Below, one piece after another: positions 29,288-38,753 of a DNA stretch of 64,000 nt. The notes under the pieces are model-generated. The model saw only the letters and a list, made by a program, of their open reading frames with translations. It was not told where the DNA came from and ran no database searches. This stretch comes from Croceimicrobium hydrocarbonivorans (lineage in GTDB: Bacteria; Bacteroidota; Bacteroidia; Flavobacteriales; Schleiferiaceae): the NCBI RefSeq assembly GCF_014524565.1, contig NZ_CP060139.1, forward strand, positions 186,001-250,000. The letters run 5' to 3'. Position 1 is the first letter of the stretch. Each line of letters begins with the position of its first letter. The position numbers and the translations under genes are program-made.

Positions 29288-30160
29288 ATGAAGCATTTTT
29301 TTGCCCCAGGCAAATTACTTCTCAGTGCAGAGTACAGCGTTCTTGAAGGCGCCAAGGCTATTGCTGTGCCAACCATTAAGGGTCAGCACCTGAGGGTGGA
29401 AGCTCAAGATCAGAAAGCCCTGCAATACCGAGCTCTGGACGAAAAAGGCGAGCCTTGGTTGGATTTTCAATTAGGCAAGGCCCAAAGTCCTGAGGAGAAA
29501 TTAGTTGAGGCCATTCTACTTGACGCCTGTGGATCGCAGCTCCCGGAATATTGTAAAATTGAGAGTCGTTTGGATTTTCCACGCGCCTGGGGATTGGGCA
29601 GCAGCAGCACCTTCATCAGTTTAATGGCGCAATGGTTGGAGGCCGATGTTTGGAAGCTGTTTTTCAAGCACCTTAAAGGCAGTGGTTACGATGTAGCGGT
29701 GGCTGAAGCTGCCCATGCTATTCAGTACCAATTAGTAGAATCACAAAAACCCACTTGGGAGGAAGTGCAAATTCCGGACTTCTTTAAAAACACCTATCTA
29801 CTCTATTTAGGGAAGAAGCAAAATTCAGCGCGCGAGGTAGATCGCTACTTACAGGAAAAGCGCTCATCTGATTTAGTACAGAAAATTTCCGACTTAAGTG
29901 AAGAGCTTCTGAAACTATCGGATATCCCCTCTTTGGCCAATTGGATGGAGGTGCATGAAGCTTATACCTCAGAATTAATCGGGCGCAAGCCCATGCCTTT
30001 GCAAATCTTGCCAAATTTTAAAGGACAGGCAAAATCCTTAGGTGCCTGGGGAGGCGATTTCTTATGGCTCAGCCAAGCGCCAGAAACTGAAGAACTAAAG
30101 GCTGCAGGTCTTAATGAAGTCTTCTCTTTTTCAGAATTAGTTCCCTTTACACATTCCTGA
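29288..30160 (+). CDS. GHMP kinase family protein (mevalonate pathway, GYDIA type)
   Basis: 290 residues. GHMP fold: the N-terminal APGKLLLSAEYSVLEGAKAIA, the phosphate loop PRAWGLGSSSTFISL (about 98-112) and GSGYDVAVAEA. The last motif is what defines the GYDIA subgroup in Bacteroidota. The start overlaps nothing: its ATG follows the HMG-CoA reductase stop directly. Phosphorylation of mevalonate or phosphomevalonate is likely from context; which of the two cannot be decided. Confidence 0.85.
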   Translation: MKHFFAPGKLLLSAEYSVLEGAKAIAVPTIKGQHLRVEAQDQKALQYRALDEKGEPWLDFQLGKAQSPEEKLVEAILLDACGSQLPEYCKIESRLDFPRAWGLGSSSTFISLMAQWLEADVWKLFFKHLKGSGYDVAVAEAAHAIQYQLVESQKPTWEEVQIPDFFKNTYLLYLGKKQNSAREVDRYLQEKRSSDLVQKISDLSEELLKLSDIPSLANWMEVHEAYTSELIGRKPMPLQILPNFKGQAKSLGAWGGDFLWLSQAPETEELKAAGLNEVFSFSELVPFTHS

Positions 30161-30207
30161 AAAATCCACCCGTCATTTTTGTTAACTTGCTGTTCGATTG
30201 ATGGATT

Positions 30208-32394
30208 ATGCGGCGCATTGGCCTTTTTTTACTCCTCCTGCTAGGATTTGGGATGCAGGCTGCTCACTTGGTTGGTGGGGAGCTGAGCTATCGCTGTTTG
30301 GGAGGTAGCAATTATGAGCTTCGTTTAATCATTTATCGCGACTGCGCCTCCAATGGTGCACCTTTCGATGATCCGGCCATTATCACCATTTTTAATGGCT
30401 CTAATCAGGTGGTTCACAATCTCCAGGTTCCTCTGCATCAAAGTAGTTTCTTACCCATTAATGCCCCCAACAATTGCACCGCTCTGCCCAGTTTTGTGTG
30501 CACTCAGGAAGGTATTTATTTGGATACTGTAAACCTACCTGCTGGCGGTGGCCCATATACTGTAAGTCACCAGCGTTGCTGTAGAAACAACAGTATTGAC
30601 AATATTCCCAATCCCCGACTTTGGGGAAACACCTATACCATTAATATTCCGGCTAGTCCAGCCTGTAATAGTAGTCCCCGATTTTCCGCTGCGCCTCCGG
30701 TGGCTCTCTGTTTAAATGTTCCCGTTAATATTGATATGGGTGCCATTGAAACGGATGGCGACAGTTTGTACTATTTCCTATGCTCGCCTTTACATGGAGG
30801 TGGTAATCAGGTTAATACTACCGGTCCCAATTCGCCTCGACCCGACACCGCTTCAGCACCGCCCTACGCCTTGGTGCCCTTTTCCAATACTTATTCCACA
30901 TCTTACCCGATTGCCAGTTCACCAGCCTTCAATTTGGATCCCCAAACCGGAATGCTAAGTGGGAAACCCAACCAAGTTGGGCAATATGTATTTGCGGTAT
31001 GCGTGCAGGAATGGCGTAATGGTGTTTTATTGAGCACTTTAAGACGTGACTTCCAATTTAATGTAACTGCGGCCTGCGTGCGCACTACTGCCGATTTCGA
31101 TGAACAAGACCTGGACCCCTATACTCTTTGTTCAGGTAAAACCATCCAGTTTAATGAGGACTGTATAAATACCAGTCGCTACTTCTGGGATTTTGGCGTC
31201 CCGCTCACCAATTCGGATACCAGTAATTTGCCCAATCCGGTTTATACCTTTCCGGATACCGGGGTATATCAGGTAATGCTTATTGCCGAACCAGGTTCTT
31301 CTTGTGCTGATACCATGATTCGTGAGTTCAAAGTATTTGAAGGTTTAAATGTAGGTTTCGATATTGGTGGACAGGCTTGTTTTGATCAACACAGTTTTAA
31401 TTTCACGCCTACCGGAAATTTTGGTCCGGACGCTCAGTTTAACTGGAATTTCGGAGGGAATACTACTTCTGGAAGCAATACCTCCACGCTGAAAAATCCC
31501 AGTGGAATTGTATATGCCCAATCCGGATCCTATTTAGTTACTTTAGAAATTGAAGACGGAGATTGTAAAGACAATTATAGCGATAGTGTGCATTTGTATC
31601 CCAGGCCCATTCTTAAACATCGCTTGGACGCCAATTCAGGCTGTGTACCTTATGCCGTAAGCTTTCGAGATAGTTCGGAATACGCAGGAACTGCCATTCA
31701 TTTTTGGGATTTTGGGGATGGTTTTACATCCAGCCAGCAGAATCCAGTGCACCTGTATGAAAACCCAGGCGATTACTTTGTTTACCATCGTTTAATCACC
31801 ACCAGCGCTTGTAAGGACACGCTGGAAGAACAATCTAGCACCGCCATTCGCATACACCCCACTCCTTTCCCGGGAATGATTATTATGCCAGAGGAAACCA
31901 CCATATTCAATCCGGAATTTGAAATCACCCTCACTTCAGAAAATTACAGCACTTCCAGCTTGCTATTTCCTGATGGACGTAAAGTAATTGATCCAGGTAA
32001 TAATCTGGTTTACACCGCTCGGGACACAGGTATACAGCGCTTTGTTCATATCGTTGAAAATGAATTTGGCTGTAGTGATACGGTTCAGGTAGAAACCTAT
32101 GTGCAACAGCCCTTCCGACTCTATATCCCCAATGCCTTTACACCTAATGGTGATGGTTTAAATGATCGTTTTAGCTATTCGATTTTAGGGGTTCAAGAAT
32201 TTAAAATCCGCATCTTAAATCGCTGGGGACAATTGGTTTTTCAAACCGGTGATCCCTCCTATTTCTGGAATGGTCGCATGAATAATATGGGCGATGTACT
32301 TCCCGGTGGAGTATATACCTATGTGATTGAGGTGATTCAGAAAGAGGATCTCACCTCGGTAGTGAAAAGAGGCACTGTAAGTTTGATTCGCTAA
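30208..32394 (+). CDS. PKD-domain exported protein with gliding-associated C-terminal domain
   Basis: 728 residues. Signal peptide about 1-18 (MRRIGLFLLLLLGFG...). The N-terminal region AAHLVGGELSYRCLGGSNYE and LIIYRDC and the Cys-rich QRCCRNN segment are a recurrent arrangement in Bacteroidota surface proteins. Two or three PKD-like repeats follow (YFWDFGVPL, FNWNFGG, HFWDFGDGFTSSQQNPVHLY). The C-terminal FTPNGDGLNDRF ... RILNRWGQLVF ... VLPGGVYTYV is the CHU_C type B sorting domain for type IX secretion. Surface protein of unknown ligand. It shares its stop tetramer CTAA with crcB. Confidence 0.9.
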   Translation: MRRIGLFLLLLLGFGMQAAHLVGGELSYRCLGGSNYELRLIIYRDCASNGAPFDDPAIITIFNGSNQVVHNLQVPLHQSSFLPINAPNNCTALPSFVCTQEGIYLDTVNLPAGGGPYTVSHQRCCRNNSIDNIPNPRLWGNTYTINIPASPACNSSPRFSAAPPVALCLNVPVNIDMGAIETDGDSLYYFLCSPLHGGGNQVNTTGPNSPRPDTASAPPYALVPFSNTYSTSYPIASSPAFNLDPQTGMLSGKPNQVGQYVFAVCVQEWRNGVLLSTLRRDFQFNVTAACVRTTADFDEQDLDPYTLCSGKTIQFNEDCINTSRYFWDFGVPLTNSDTSNLPNPVYTFPDTGVYQVMLIAEPGSSCADTMIREFKVFEGLNVGFDIGGQACFDQHSFNFTPTGNFGPDAQFNWNFGGNTTSGSNTSTLKNPSGIVYAQSGSYLVTLEIEDGDCKDNYSDSVHLYPRPILKHRLDANSGCVPYAVSFRDSSEYAGTAIHFWDFGDGFTSSQQNPVHLYENPGDYFVYHRLITTSACKDTLEEQSSTAIRIHPTPFPGMIIMPEETTIFNPEFEITLTSENYSTSSLLFPDGRKVIDPGNNLVYTARDTGIQRFVHIVENEFGCSDTVQVETYVQQPFRLYIPNAFTPNGDGLNDRFSYSILGVQEFKIRILNRWGQLVFQTGDPSYFWNGRMNNMGDVLPGGVYTYVIEVIQKEDLTSVVKRGTVSLIR

Positions 32395-32756
32395 GCGCTC
32401 AATCTGCTCATCCCCATCATAATCGAAATCCCAAGGCCCAGACTAACTAAGATATTAGCAGCTACAAAAGGCCAGGCTTTTTGCTCTATTAATATCCAAT
32501 TCTCCAAGCTAAAAGTGGAGAAGGTTGAAAAGCCACCACAAACCCCAACTATCCAGAATAAGCGATGATTCTCCGTGAGTTTATCAGGAATACTGTAAAC
32601 AAAAAAGGCCAGGAGACCACAAGCCACAGTATTGGAAATTAAGGTCGCCCAGGGGAAAAATGTAGCCTCTTTAAAAAGATGTAAGCTGCCTTTGCTAATG
32701 GCATATCGGGCCATAGAGCCCAAACCTCCTCCTAAAAAGACCCAGAGCCAGTTCAT
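32391..32756 (-). CDS. crcB: Fluoride channel CrcB/Fluc
   Basis: 121 residues, four membrane helices. Fluc signatures are present: GGGLGSMARYAISKG with the conserved Arg, ATLISNTVACGLLAFF with the key Asn, and VGVCGGFSTFSTFSLENW with the paired Phe and TFS motif. It functions as a dual-topology dimer exporting fluoride. Shares ATGA with the upstream PAP2 gene. No fluoride riboswitch is seen because the gene is internal to an operon. Confidence 0.94.
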   Translation of the reverse strand: MNWLWVFLGGGLGSMARYAISKGSLHLFKEATFFPWATLISNTVACGLLAFFVYSIPDKLTENHRLFWIVGVCGGFSTFSTFSLENWILIEQKAWPFVAANILVSLGLGISIMMGMSRLSA

Positions 32757-33337
32757 GCTTTCGGCTTTCTATAATCCAGCGGAATCCATCGATCCATAAT
32801 CAGATAGAGGGCAGTACCACAGAGAGCACCAAATAAGGCACCGCCAATTATATCACCCGGATAGTGAACCCCCAGATATACTCGTGAATAGGCCACCATA
32901 GAAGCCCAGGCAATTAGTGCATAGTACAACCAAGGAAAGCGACGTCGAAAAAGAAGTCCCAGAAAAAAAGCCAAACCGAAGGTATTGCTGGCATGGGAAC
33001 TCACAAAGCCATAGGCACCGCCGCAGTGACCTTTCACCAAGCGAATTTGATCCTGCAAATGCTCCTCATGGCAAGGTCGTGAGCGCTGGAATTTTTCTTT
33101 GAATAATTGAACCGAACCCTGATCGGTTGCAAAAATATTAAGCACTAAAAACAAGCTGATCCATAGGCCACTTTTCCAATGGAAAAGCCAAAATACCAGG
33201 GCCAATAAAGCAGCATACAAGGGAATCCAAATTGCCACTTCCGACACCCTGAGCCAAAAGGGGTCCCAAAATTCAGTTCCCTGTTGATTCAAGAGCAGAA
33301 AAAGCTGCTCATCCCATTGCATGATTTGTTCAAGCAT
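32753..33337 (-). CDS. PAP2-family phosphatase
   Basis: 194 residues, about five membrane helices. The three acid-phosphatase motifs are visible: KEKFQRSRP, the SSHAS (PSGH position), and [12 protein letters not shown]. Probably dephosphorylates undecaprenyl pyrophosphate or another lipid phosphate on the outer face of the inner membrane. The ATG at 33337 overlaps obgE by eight bases; an ATG at 33322 (MQWDEQL) is an alternative that would leave a seven-base gap. Confidence 0.92.
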   Translation of the reverse strand: MLEQIMQWDEQLFLLLNQQGTEFWDPFWLRVSEVAIWIPLYAALLALVFWLFHWKSGLWISLFLVLNIFATDQGSVQLFKEKFQRSRPCHEEHLQDQIRLVKGHCGGAYGFVSSHASNTFGLAFFLGLLFRRRFPWLYYALIAWASMVAYSRVYLGVHYPGDIIGGALFGALCGTALYLIMDRWIPLDYRKPKA

Positions 33338-34337
33338 CTTTATTCATTAATTGCCATAAGCGGTCTTTGAGACCTTGAAGATTCTTTCCACTTACCGAAG
33401 AAAAGAAAAGGAAATCCAAATCTTCGGGTAATTCCTGCTTTAATTGTTCAGTCATTTCCACTTCCAGCTCATCATCCAGCATATCGCTTTTACTGATCGC
33501 CAAAAGCCTTTGTTTGTCGAGCAATTCGGGATTAAAACGCTCCAACTCCTTGAGGAGGATGTCATATTCCTTGCGCATATCAGCACAGTCGGCCGGAATT
33601 AAAAAGAGCAACATCGAATTTCGCTCGATATGCCGCAGGAAGCGATGTCCTAAACCTTTCCCCTCACTTGCGCCTTCAATAATCCCAGGGATATCGGCCA
33701 TTACAAAAGAGCGATAATCACGGTATTGAACAATACCTAATTTGGGAGTTAAGGTGGTAAATGGATAATCGGCAATCTCCGGCTTGGCAGCCGAAACCAC
33801 AGAAAGCAAGGTCGATTTACCGGCATTGGGGAATCCTACCAAACCTACATCAGCAAGAACCTTAAGTTCCAGAATGTTCCAGCCTTCTTCACCCGGCTCA
33901 CCAGGTTGGGCAAAGCGTGGTGTTTGAAAAGTGGAAGATTTAAAGTGGGTGTTCCCTAAGCCTCCACGACCGCCCTGGCGCAAAACGCGCTCCTCACCAT
34001 TTTCAGTGATTTCAAAAAGCACCTCTCCGGTTTCGGCATCCTTAGCAACGGTACCTAGTGGCACATCTATAATTTCGTCGTCTCCTTTAGCTCCGAAACT
34101 TTGATTTTGCCCGCCGTTCTCTCCGGCCTTGGCCTTAATATGTTTACGGTATTTCAGATGTAAGAGGGTCCACATCTGATTATTGCCACGTAAGATTACG
34201 GAACCTCCAGCTCCACCATCACCACCATCAGGGCCACCTTTAGAGGTAATCCTGGAGCGGTGCAAATGCGCAGAGCCTGCTCCTCCTTTCCCGGATTTGC
34301 AGTAAACTTTTACGTAGTCGACGAAATTTTCTTGCAT
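33330..34337 (-). CDS. obgE: GTPase ObgE/CgtA
   Basis: 335 residues. Essential ribosome-associated GTPase. Glycine-rich Obg fold about 1-158 ([26 protein letters not shown]), then the G domain with G1 [11 protein letters not shown]3 [16 protein letters not shown] and G4 SKSD. No OCT domain beyond the G domain, which is common in this phylum. Three bases separate it from adk. Confidence 0.97.
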   Translation of the reverse strand: MQENFVDYVKVYCKSGKGGAGSAHLHRSRITSKGGPDGGDGGAGGSVILRGNNQMWTLLHLKYRKHIKAKAGENGGQNQSFGAKGDDEIIDVPLGTVAKDAETGEVLFEITENGEERVLRQGGRGGLGNTHFKSSTFQTPRFAQPGEPGEEGWNILELKVLADVGLVGFPNAGKSTLLSVVSAAKPEIADYPFTTLTPKLGIVQYRDYRSFVMADIPGIIEGASEGKGLGHRFLRHIERNSMLLFLIPADCADMRKEYDILLKELERFNPELLDKQRLLAISKSDMLDDELEVEMTEQLKQELPEDLDFLFFSSVSGKNLQGLKDRLWQLMNKDA

Positions 34338-34340
34338 AAA

Positions 34341-34913
34341 TTAAAGTGCGTCAATCGTAGCAAATAAGCGCTGGGTAATTTCTTCAATGCTACCGATACC
34401 ATCAATAACCTGAAGTTTATTTTGAGCAGCATAAAAATCTTTAACCGGAGCAGTTTCACGGTTGTAATTGTCAATTCTGGCTTGAATAATCGCGGGATCA
34501 GTATCATCCGAACGACCGGAAGTTTTACCGCGCTCTAATAAGCGAGCTTTGAGTTCATTCTCCTCTACTTCCAAAGCCAGCATAATGGAAATTTGCGTTC
34601 CACGGCTTTCTAATAATTGATCTAAGGCTTCTGCCTGAGGAGTAGTACGTGGAAAACCATCGAAGATGAATCCCTTGGCATCGGGAGCTTTCTCTAGTTC
34701 CGATTTCAACATATTAATGGTTACCTCATCAGGTACCAGGTCGCCTTTATCGATATAGGATTTAGCAAGAAGGCCTAATTCAGTTTCACCTTTAATATTA
34801 GCACGGAAAATATCTCCGGTACTCAGATGCTTTAGTTGATATTGTTCAATGAGTTTTTCAGACTGAGTTCCTTTACCGGCTCCGGGAGGGCCGAATAGTA
34901 CAATATTGAGCAT
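34341..34913 (-). CDS. adk: Adenylate kinase
   Basis: 190 residues. P-loop GPPGAGKGTQSEKL at 7-20, GFIFDGFPRTTPQAEAL, and LLERGKTSGRSDD with a short LID, no zinc cysteines (short-form enzyme). Interconverts AMP, ADP and ATP. First gene of the adk-obgE-PAP2-crcB run; divergent from the mannose-1-phosphate guanylyltransferase gene. Confidence 0.97.
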   Translation of the reverse strand: MLNIVLFGPPGAGKGTQSEKLIEQYQLKHLSTGDIFRANIKGETELGLLAKSYIDKGDLVPDEVTINMLKSELEKAPDAKGFIFDGFPRTTPQAEALDQLLESRGTQISIMLALEVEENELKARLLERGKTSGRSDDTDPAIIQARIDNYNRETAPVKDFYAAQNKLQVIDGIGSIEEITQRLFATIDAL

Positions 34914-34947
34914 TTGATTCTAAATGAGGTTAGAAGATGAAAAGCCA

Positions 34948-34955
34948 CAAAAGTA
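34948..34955 (-). promoter_or_regulatory. -7 box for adk
   Basis: On the minus strand TACTTTTG (complement CAAAAGTA), 34 bases before the adk ATG. No clear -33 box. Confidence 0.45.
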
Positions 34956-35002
34956 GCAATTTATTAACCTCTAAGGCCTGAGGTGATCGCTAAGTATAAT
35001 CG

Positions 35003-35010
35003 TAGATTTG
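35003..35010 (+). promoter_or_regulatory. -7 box for mannose-1-phosphate guanylyltransferase
   Basis: TAGATTTG matches TAnnTTTG; 16 bases before the ATG. No clear -33 box. Confidence 0.45.
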
Positions 35011-35026
35011 CGGCAAATATTCGAAT

Positions 35027-36112
35027 ATGGCTTCAACCTATTGTGTAATCATGGCTGGCGGCATTGGAAGTCGCTTTTGGCCGATGAGTACCGCCGAAAA
35101 CCCCAAGCAGTTCCACGACATTTTAGGCACTGGAGAATCTTTACTTCAACAAACTTTCCGAAGATTATCACTACTCACAGACCCAGAAAAAATTCTGGTT
35201 GTGACCCATCGTAAATATGAAGCGCAAGTTGCGGAGCAATTGCCCGCCATGCCGCATCGCAATATTATCCTCGAACCCGCTCGTCGTAATACAGCTCCTT
35301 GTATTGCCTACGCCGCCTACCGCATTCAGAGCGAAGATCCCGAGGCCAATATCTTAATCGCCCCTTCTGATCACTTAATCAGCAATGAAAGTGAATTTGT
35401 ACGCATCGCGAAATTAGCTTTGAATACCGCAGAAAATAGCGACTTCTTACTCACCCTGGGAATTAAGCCTCATCGTCCTGATACTGGATATGGCTATATT
35501 CAATTTGAAAGCCAAACGGAAGTAGATCAGGAAGTGAAAAAGGTGAAAACCTTTACTGAGAAACCGAATCTTGAAATTGCCCAACAGTTTTTGGATAGTG
35601 GCGATTTTCTTTGGAATGCCGGCATCTTTATCTGGTCCTTGAAAACCTTTAAAACGGAATTAGCCCTGCATCAGGCTGATTTATTCCAAAACTTTGAGCA
35701 AGGCAGTGCGCTTTTTGGAACCGAAGAAGAAAACAGCTTTGTAAATAAGATTTACCCTTCTTGCGAAAATGAATCCATCGACTACGGTTTGATGGAAAAA
35801 TCAAGTAAGGTATTTGTTATCCCCGCCGATTTTGGTTGGAGCGACCTCGGGACCTGGGGCAGCTTATATGAGCATAAAGAACTGGACAACAAAGGAAATG
35901 CCTTGATTGGCTCCAAGATCTTGAGCTACGAAAGCGAAGGAAATATCGTTCGTATGCCCAAAGACAAAATTGCGGTAATCGAAGGTTTAAAGGAGTATAT
36001 CATTGTGGATACACCCGAAGCTTTGCTGATTTGCAAAATGCAGAATGAGCAATTGATCAAGACCTTCGTTAGCGATGTGAAACTAAGTTTCGGCGACGAT
36101 ACCGGAATTTAA
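35027..36112 (+). CDS. manC: Mannose-1-phosphate guanylyltransferase
   Basis: 361 residues. Makes GDP-mannose for glycans. The nucleotidyltransferase signature MAGGIGSRFWPMSTAENPKQF (8-28) carries the conserved Gly, Arg and Lys; further PSDHLI, FTEKPN, GDFLWNAGIFIW, and FGWSDLGTWGSL. The C-terminal isomerase domain of bifunctional enzymes is absent, as usual for this short type. Monocistronic. Its stop shares TTAA with the stop of the convergent photolyase gene. Confidence 0.95.
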   Translation: MASTYCVIMAGGIGSRFWPMSTAENPKQFHDILGTGESLLQQTFRRLSLLTDPEKILVVTHRKYEAQVAEQLPAMPHRNIILEPARRNTAPCIAYAAYRIQSEDPEANILIAPSDHLISNESEFVRIAKLALNTAENSDFLLTLGIKPHRPDTGYGYIQFESQTEVDQEVKKVKTFTEKPNLEIAQQFLDSGDFLWNAGIFIWSLKTFKTELALHQADLFQNFEQGSALFGTEEENSFVNKIYPSCENESIDYGLMEKSSKVFVIPADFGWSDLGTWGSLYEHKELDNKGNALIGSKILSYESEGNIVRMPKDKIAVIEGLKEYIIVDTPEALLICKMQNEQLIKTFVSDVKLSFGDDTGI

Positions 36113-37413
36113 TCCGACTTTAAAGCGGACTTATAACGATCCAAAGCTCGCTCCCGAGCATTTTTATGATCTACAATGGGTTGAGGATAGGCATCAGTAC
36201 CATATTCCTCAACCCATTTTTTAACGTATTTCAATTCCGGATCAAACTTCTTCAGTTGCAAGGCAGGATTAAATACTCGGAAATAAGGAACGGCATCTAC
36301 CCCACAACCAGCAGCCCATTGCCAACCTCCAACATTGCTGGCCGCATCATAATCCAAAAGCTTTTCCGCGAAGTAAGTTTCCCCCAATCGCCAATCCAGT
36401 AAAAGGTGTTTGCTTAAAAAACTAGCCACCACCATGCGTACCCGATTATGCATAAAGCCAGTTGCGTTTAACTCACGCATTCCGGCATCCACTAAGGGAT
36501 AACCGGTCTTCCCCTCACACCAGGCCTTAAAATGAGCCTCATTGTGCTCCCATTTAATTTGATCGTATTCCTTACGAAAGCTATCTTTAAAAGAATGGGG
36601 GAAATGATATAATACCTGCTGGTAAAAGTCGCGCCAGATCAATTCATTAAAATACTTGTCGTTCCATTGCTTCGCCTCTTTAGCTAAAGCTCGGATGGAG
36701 ATAGTTCCAAAACGTAAATGAATACTTAGTCGACTAGTTCCCCTTATGGATGGGATATCGCGGGTTTCATGGTAATTTTCAATCAAGGATTTACGCCAAT
36801 CACGATTGGGATATTCAAAATCAAAAGCTTCAAAACCCATGGATTCCAAATCGGGAAAATCCAAGCCTTTGAGCTGCGCATAATGATTGGAATCAGCGGA
36901 TGCATAGGGCTCCAAATGTGAGTCCTTAAGTAAGTGCTTATACTTTCGCATATAGGGAGTGTATACCACATAGGGCTCGCCATTATCCTTAAGCACCTCC
37001 CCTTTTTCAAACAAAACCTGATCTTTAAAACCTTTGAAAGGTATCTCTTGCGCCTTTAAGGTTTCATAAATCTTTTTATCCCTTTCCCTTGCTGGTGGCT
37101 CATAATCGCGATTTGCATACACAGCCTTAATGGAATAGGATTTCAAAATTTCCTTCCAAATTTCTGTTACCTCACCATACTTCACTAGGAGATCTGAGCC
37201 TTTGGCCTGCAATTGTTCTTTGATCTGCTTTAACTCTTGCCAAATAAATTGCACCCGGGCATCGCGGGGAGGTAATTGATCCAAAATGGCCCGATCAAAA
37301 ATAAAGAGCACCAGCACCGGATAATCCCCTTCCAGGGCCTTTGCCAGTCCATGATTATCCTCCAGGCGCAAATCTCTGCGCATCCAAAAAATTGCTAGTT
37401 CTTTTTGGGCCAT
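36109..37413 (-). CDS. phrB: Deoxyribodipyrimidine photolyase (class I-like)
   Basis: 434 residues. Light-driven repair of cyclobutane pyrimidine dimers. The N-terminal Rossmann domain (about 1-130, LAIFWMRRDLRLEDNHGL) would bind an antenna chromophore; the FAD domain has GTSRLSIHLRFGTISIR, ELIWRDFYQQ, TGYPLVDAGMRELNATGFMHNR and the Trp-rich LLDYDAASNVGGWQWAAG. The antenna could be a folate or other pterin, which is notable because pterin genes precede it. Last gene of the nine-gene putative light operon, overlapping the flavin reductase gene by 19 bases. Confidence 0.95.
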   Translation of the reverse strand: MAQKELAIFWMRRDLRLEDNHGLAKALEGDYPVLVLFIFDRAILDQLPPRDARVQFIWQELKQIKEQLQAKGSDLLVKYGEVTEIWKEILKSYSIKAVYANRDYEPPARERDKKIYETLKAQEIPFKGFKDQVLFEKGEVLKDNGEPYVVYTPYMRKYKHLLKDSHLEPYASADSNHYAQLKGLDFPDLESMGFEAFDFEYPNRDWRKSLIENYHETRDIPSIRGTSRLSIHLRFGTISIRALAKEAKQWNDKYFNELIWRDFYQQVLYHFPHSFKDSFRKEYDQIKWEHNEAHFKAWCEGKTGYPLVDAGMRELNATGFMHNRVRMVVASFLSKHLLLDWRLGETYFAEKLLDYDAASNVGGWQWAAGCGVDAVPYFRVFNPALQLKKFDPELKYVKKWVEEYGTDAYPQPIVDHKNARERALDRYKSALKSD

Positions 37414-38057
37414 GCTTTCTCTTTAGGTTTCGAATTGGATTCTGGATAGGCCAGGCGTTTTAAAGGCTTGGGTAAATAATACGTATCCAGTCCATTTACA
37501 GAAACCGTATTCAGGCGATGCTGTTCAATAAATCCATCATTTAATAGGGCCTCCGGTTTATTAAGATGCACTTCTAGGATCGAAGCCACCACCATAAGGG
37601 TATTATTTGCATGAATCTTTTGTTCAGAAACCCATTGCAGGCCTATCCCAAGATGGCTTTCCTTAAGAAAGGGAATCGAAAAATCTCTTTGAACCGCATT
37701 TAAACCTACTGCCTCTAACTCGGATACCTCTCGTGGGTATTTGGCTGCCGCCTGATGCGCCTGATCCACAATTTCGGCCGAAACGGCATTGATCGTAGCG
37801 AGGCCGGAAGCACGGAAATTCTCCAAACTATGGCGTTCCACCGTATGAGGACGGAATATCAAACTCAATAATGGAGGATTGGAACCTATATGCTGCACCG
37901 AAAAGAAAGGTGCGGCATTGAGTACACCCTCCGAATTGCGGCTAATCAGCAGATTAAAGCTTTTATAACCTCCTAGGCTATTAAAAAAATTTGCCCGATA
38001 ACGGGATTCCCAAGCCTCAAAATCGGCGCTTTTGAAATGTAAGCCTTCTCCAGCCAT
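37395..38057 (-). CDS. Flavin reductase-like domain protein
   Basis: 220 residues. The flavin reductase fold (split beta-barrel) is recognisable from NFFNSLGGYKSFNLLISRN, then NAAPFFSVQHIGSNPPLLSL and a later TINAVSAEIVDQAHQAA. It would bind FMN or FAD and NAD(P)H. Starts at ATG 38057, overlapping the SDR stop by one base, and overlaps the photolyase start by 19 bases, so its expression is coupled to both. Supplying or reducing flavin for the photolyase is a guess from context. The C-terminus is Lys/Pro-rich. Confidence 0.8.
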   Translation of the reverse strand: MAGEGLHFKSADFEAWESRYRANFFNSLGGYKSFNLLISRNSEGVLNAAPFFSVQHIGSNPPLLSLIFRPHTVERHSLENFRASGLATINAVSAEIVDQAHQAAAKYPREVSELEAVGLNAVQRDFSIPFLKESHLGIGLQWVSEQKIHANNTLMVVASILEVHLNKPEALLNDGFIEQHRLNTVSVNGLDTYYLPKPLKRLAYPESNSKPKEKAWPKKN

Positions 38058-38752
38058 TAGCGAATAGCCGACATTCCTCCATCCACTTTCAGAACTTGAC
38101 CGCTTATCCAGCTCGATTTTTCACTTAAAAGGAAAAGCGCCATTTCGGCCATATCCTCTGGCTGACCAACACGTTTTAGAGGATGCCTATCAGCATTAGC
38201 TTCTCGCTTGCGATCATTGGATAATAAGGCTTGTGCCAATGGGGTATCGGTTAATGATGGGGCAATCGCATTAAAGCGAATTTTAGGAGCATATTCTGCC
38301 GCTAAGCTTCGGCATAAGCCTTCAACCGCCCCTTTTGCTCCCGAAATAGAACTGTGAAATGGCAAACCATTTTGAACAGCGACAGTTGAGAATAAAACCA
38401 CCGAAGCCGAATCACTCTTCTTTAATAAGGGCAATGCTTGTTGTAAGACCTTTATAGCGCCGAGATAGTTAATTTCCAGATCAGCCCGAAAAGCGTCTAA
38501 GCTAATCCGCTCAAAAGGCTTTAATTGAATGGAACCCGGACAATAAACCAAACCATCGATGACTTCCCCTATATCCGGTAAGCCCTCATCATTGAGTACA
38601 TCAAAATTGCGGCTTATTATCCCCAATCGGCGCTCAGACTCTTCAATCGAGCGACTGAAAGCCCATACTTGATTTCCTTCGGCGGCTAGCCGCTCTGCAA
38701 TTACTTTTCCAATGCCACTTCCTCCACCAACAATCAAGTAATTCTTAGCCAT
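38057..38752 (-). CDS. SDR-family protein lacking the catalytic tyrosine
   Basis: 231 residues. NAD(P)-binding GGGSGIGKVIAERLA at 9-23, Asn95 in EINYLG, Ser122 in LFSTVAV, Lys140 in GAKGAVEGL, and the C-terminal WISGQVLKVDGG are all as in classical short-chain dehydrogenases. The residue four before the lysine, normally Tyr, is Ile136 (HSSISGAK, codon ATT confirmed on the minus strand). It may therefore be an atypical reductase or a non-catalytic member. Its place after PTPS and folE suggests a pterin reductase similar in role to sepiapterin reductase; this is inference. Confidence 0.85.
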   Translation of the reverse strand: MAKNYLIVGGGSGIGKVIAERLAAEGNQVWAFSRSIEESERRLGIISRNFDVLNDEGLPDIGEVIDGLVYCPGSIQLKPFERISLDAFRADLEINYLGAIKVLQQALPLLKKSDSASVVLFSTVAVQNGLPFHSSISGAKGAVEGLCRSLAAEYAPKIRFNAIAPSLTDTPLAQALLSNDRKREANADRHPLKRVGQPEDMAEMALFLLSEKSSWISGQVLKVDGGMSAIR

Positions 38753-38753
38753 T

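Noticed and set aside
32740-33340. Possible fluoride riboswitch before crcB
   Set aside because: crcB overlaps the PAP2 gene by four bases and has no leader; no such structure can fit.
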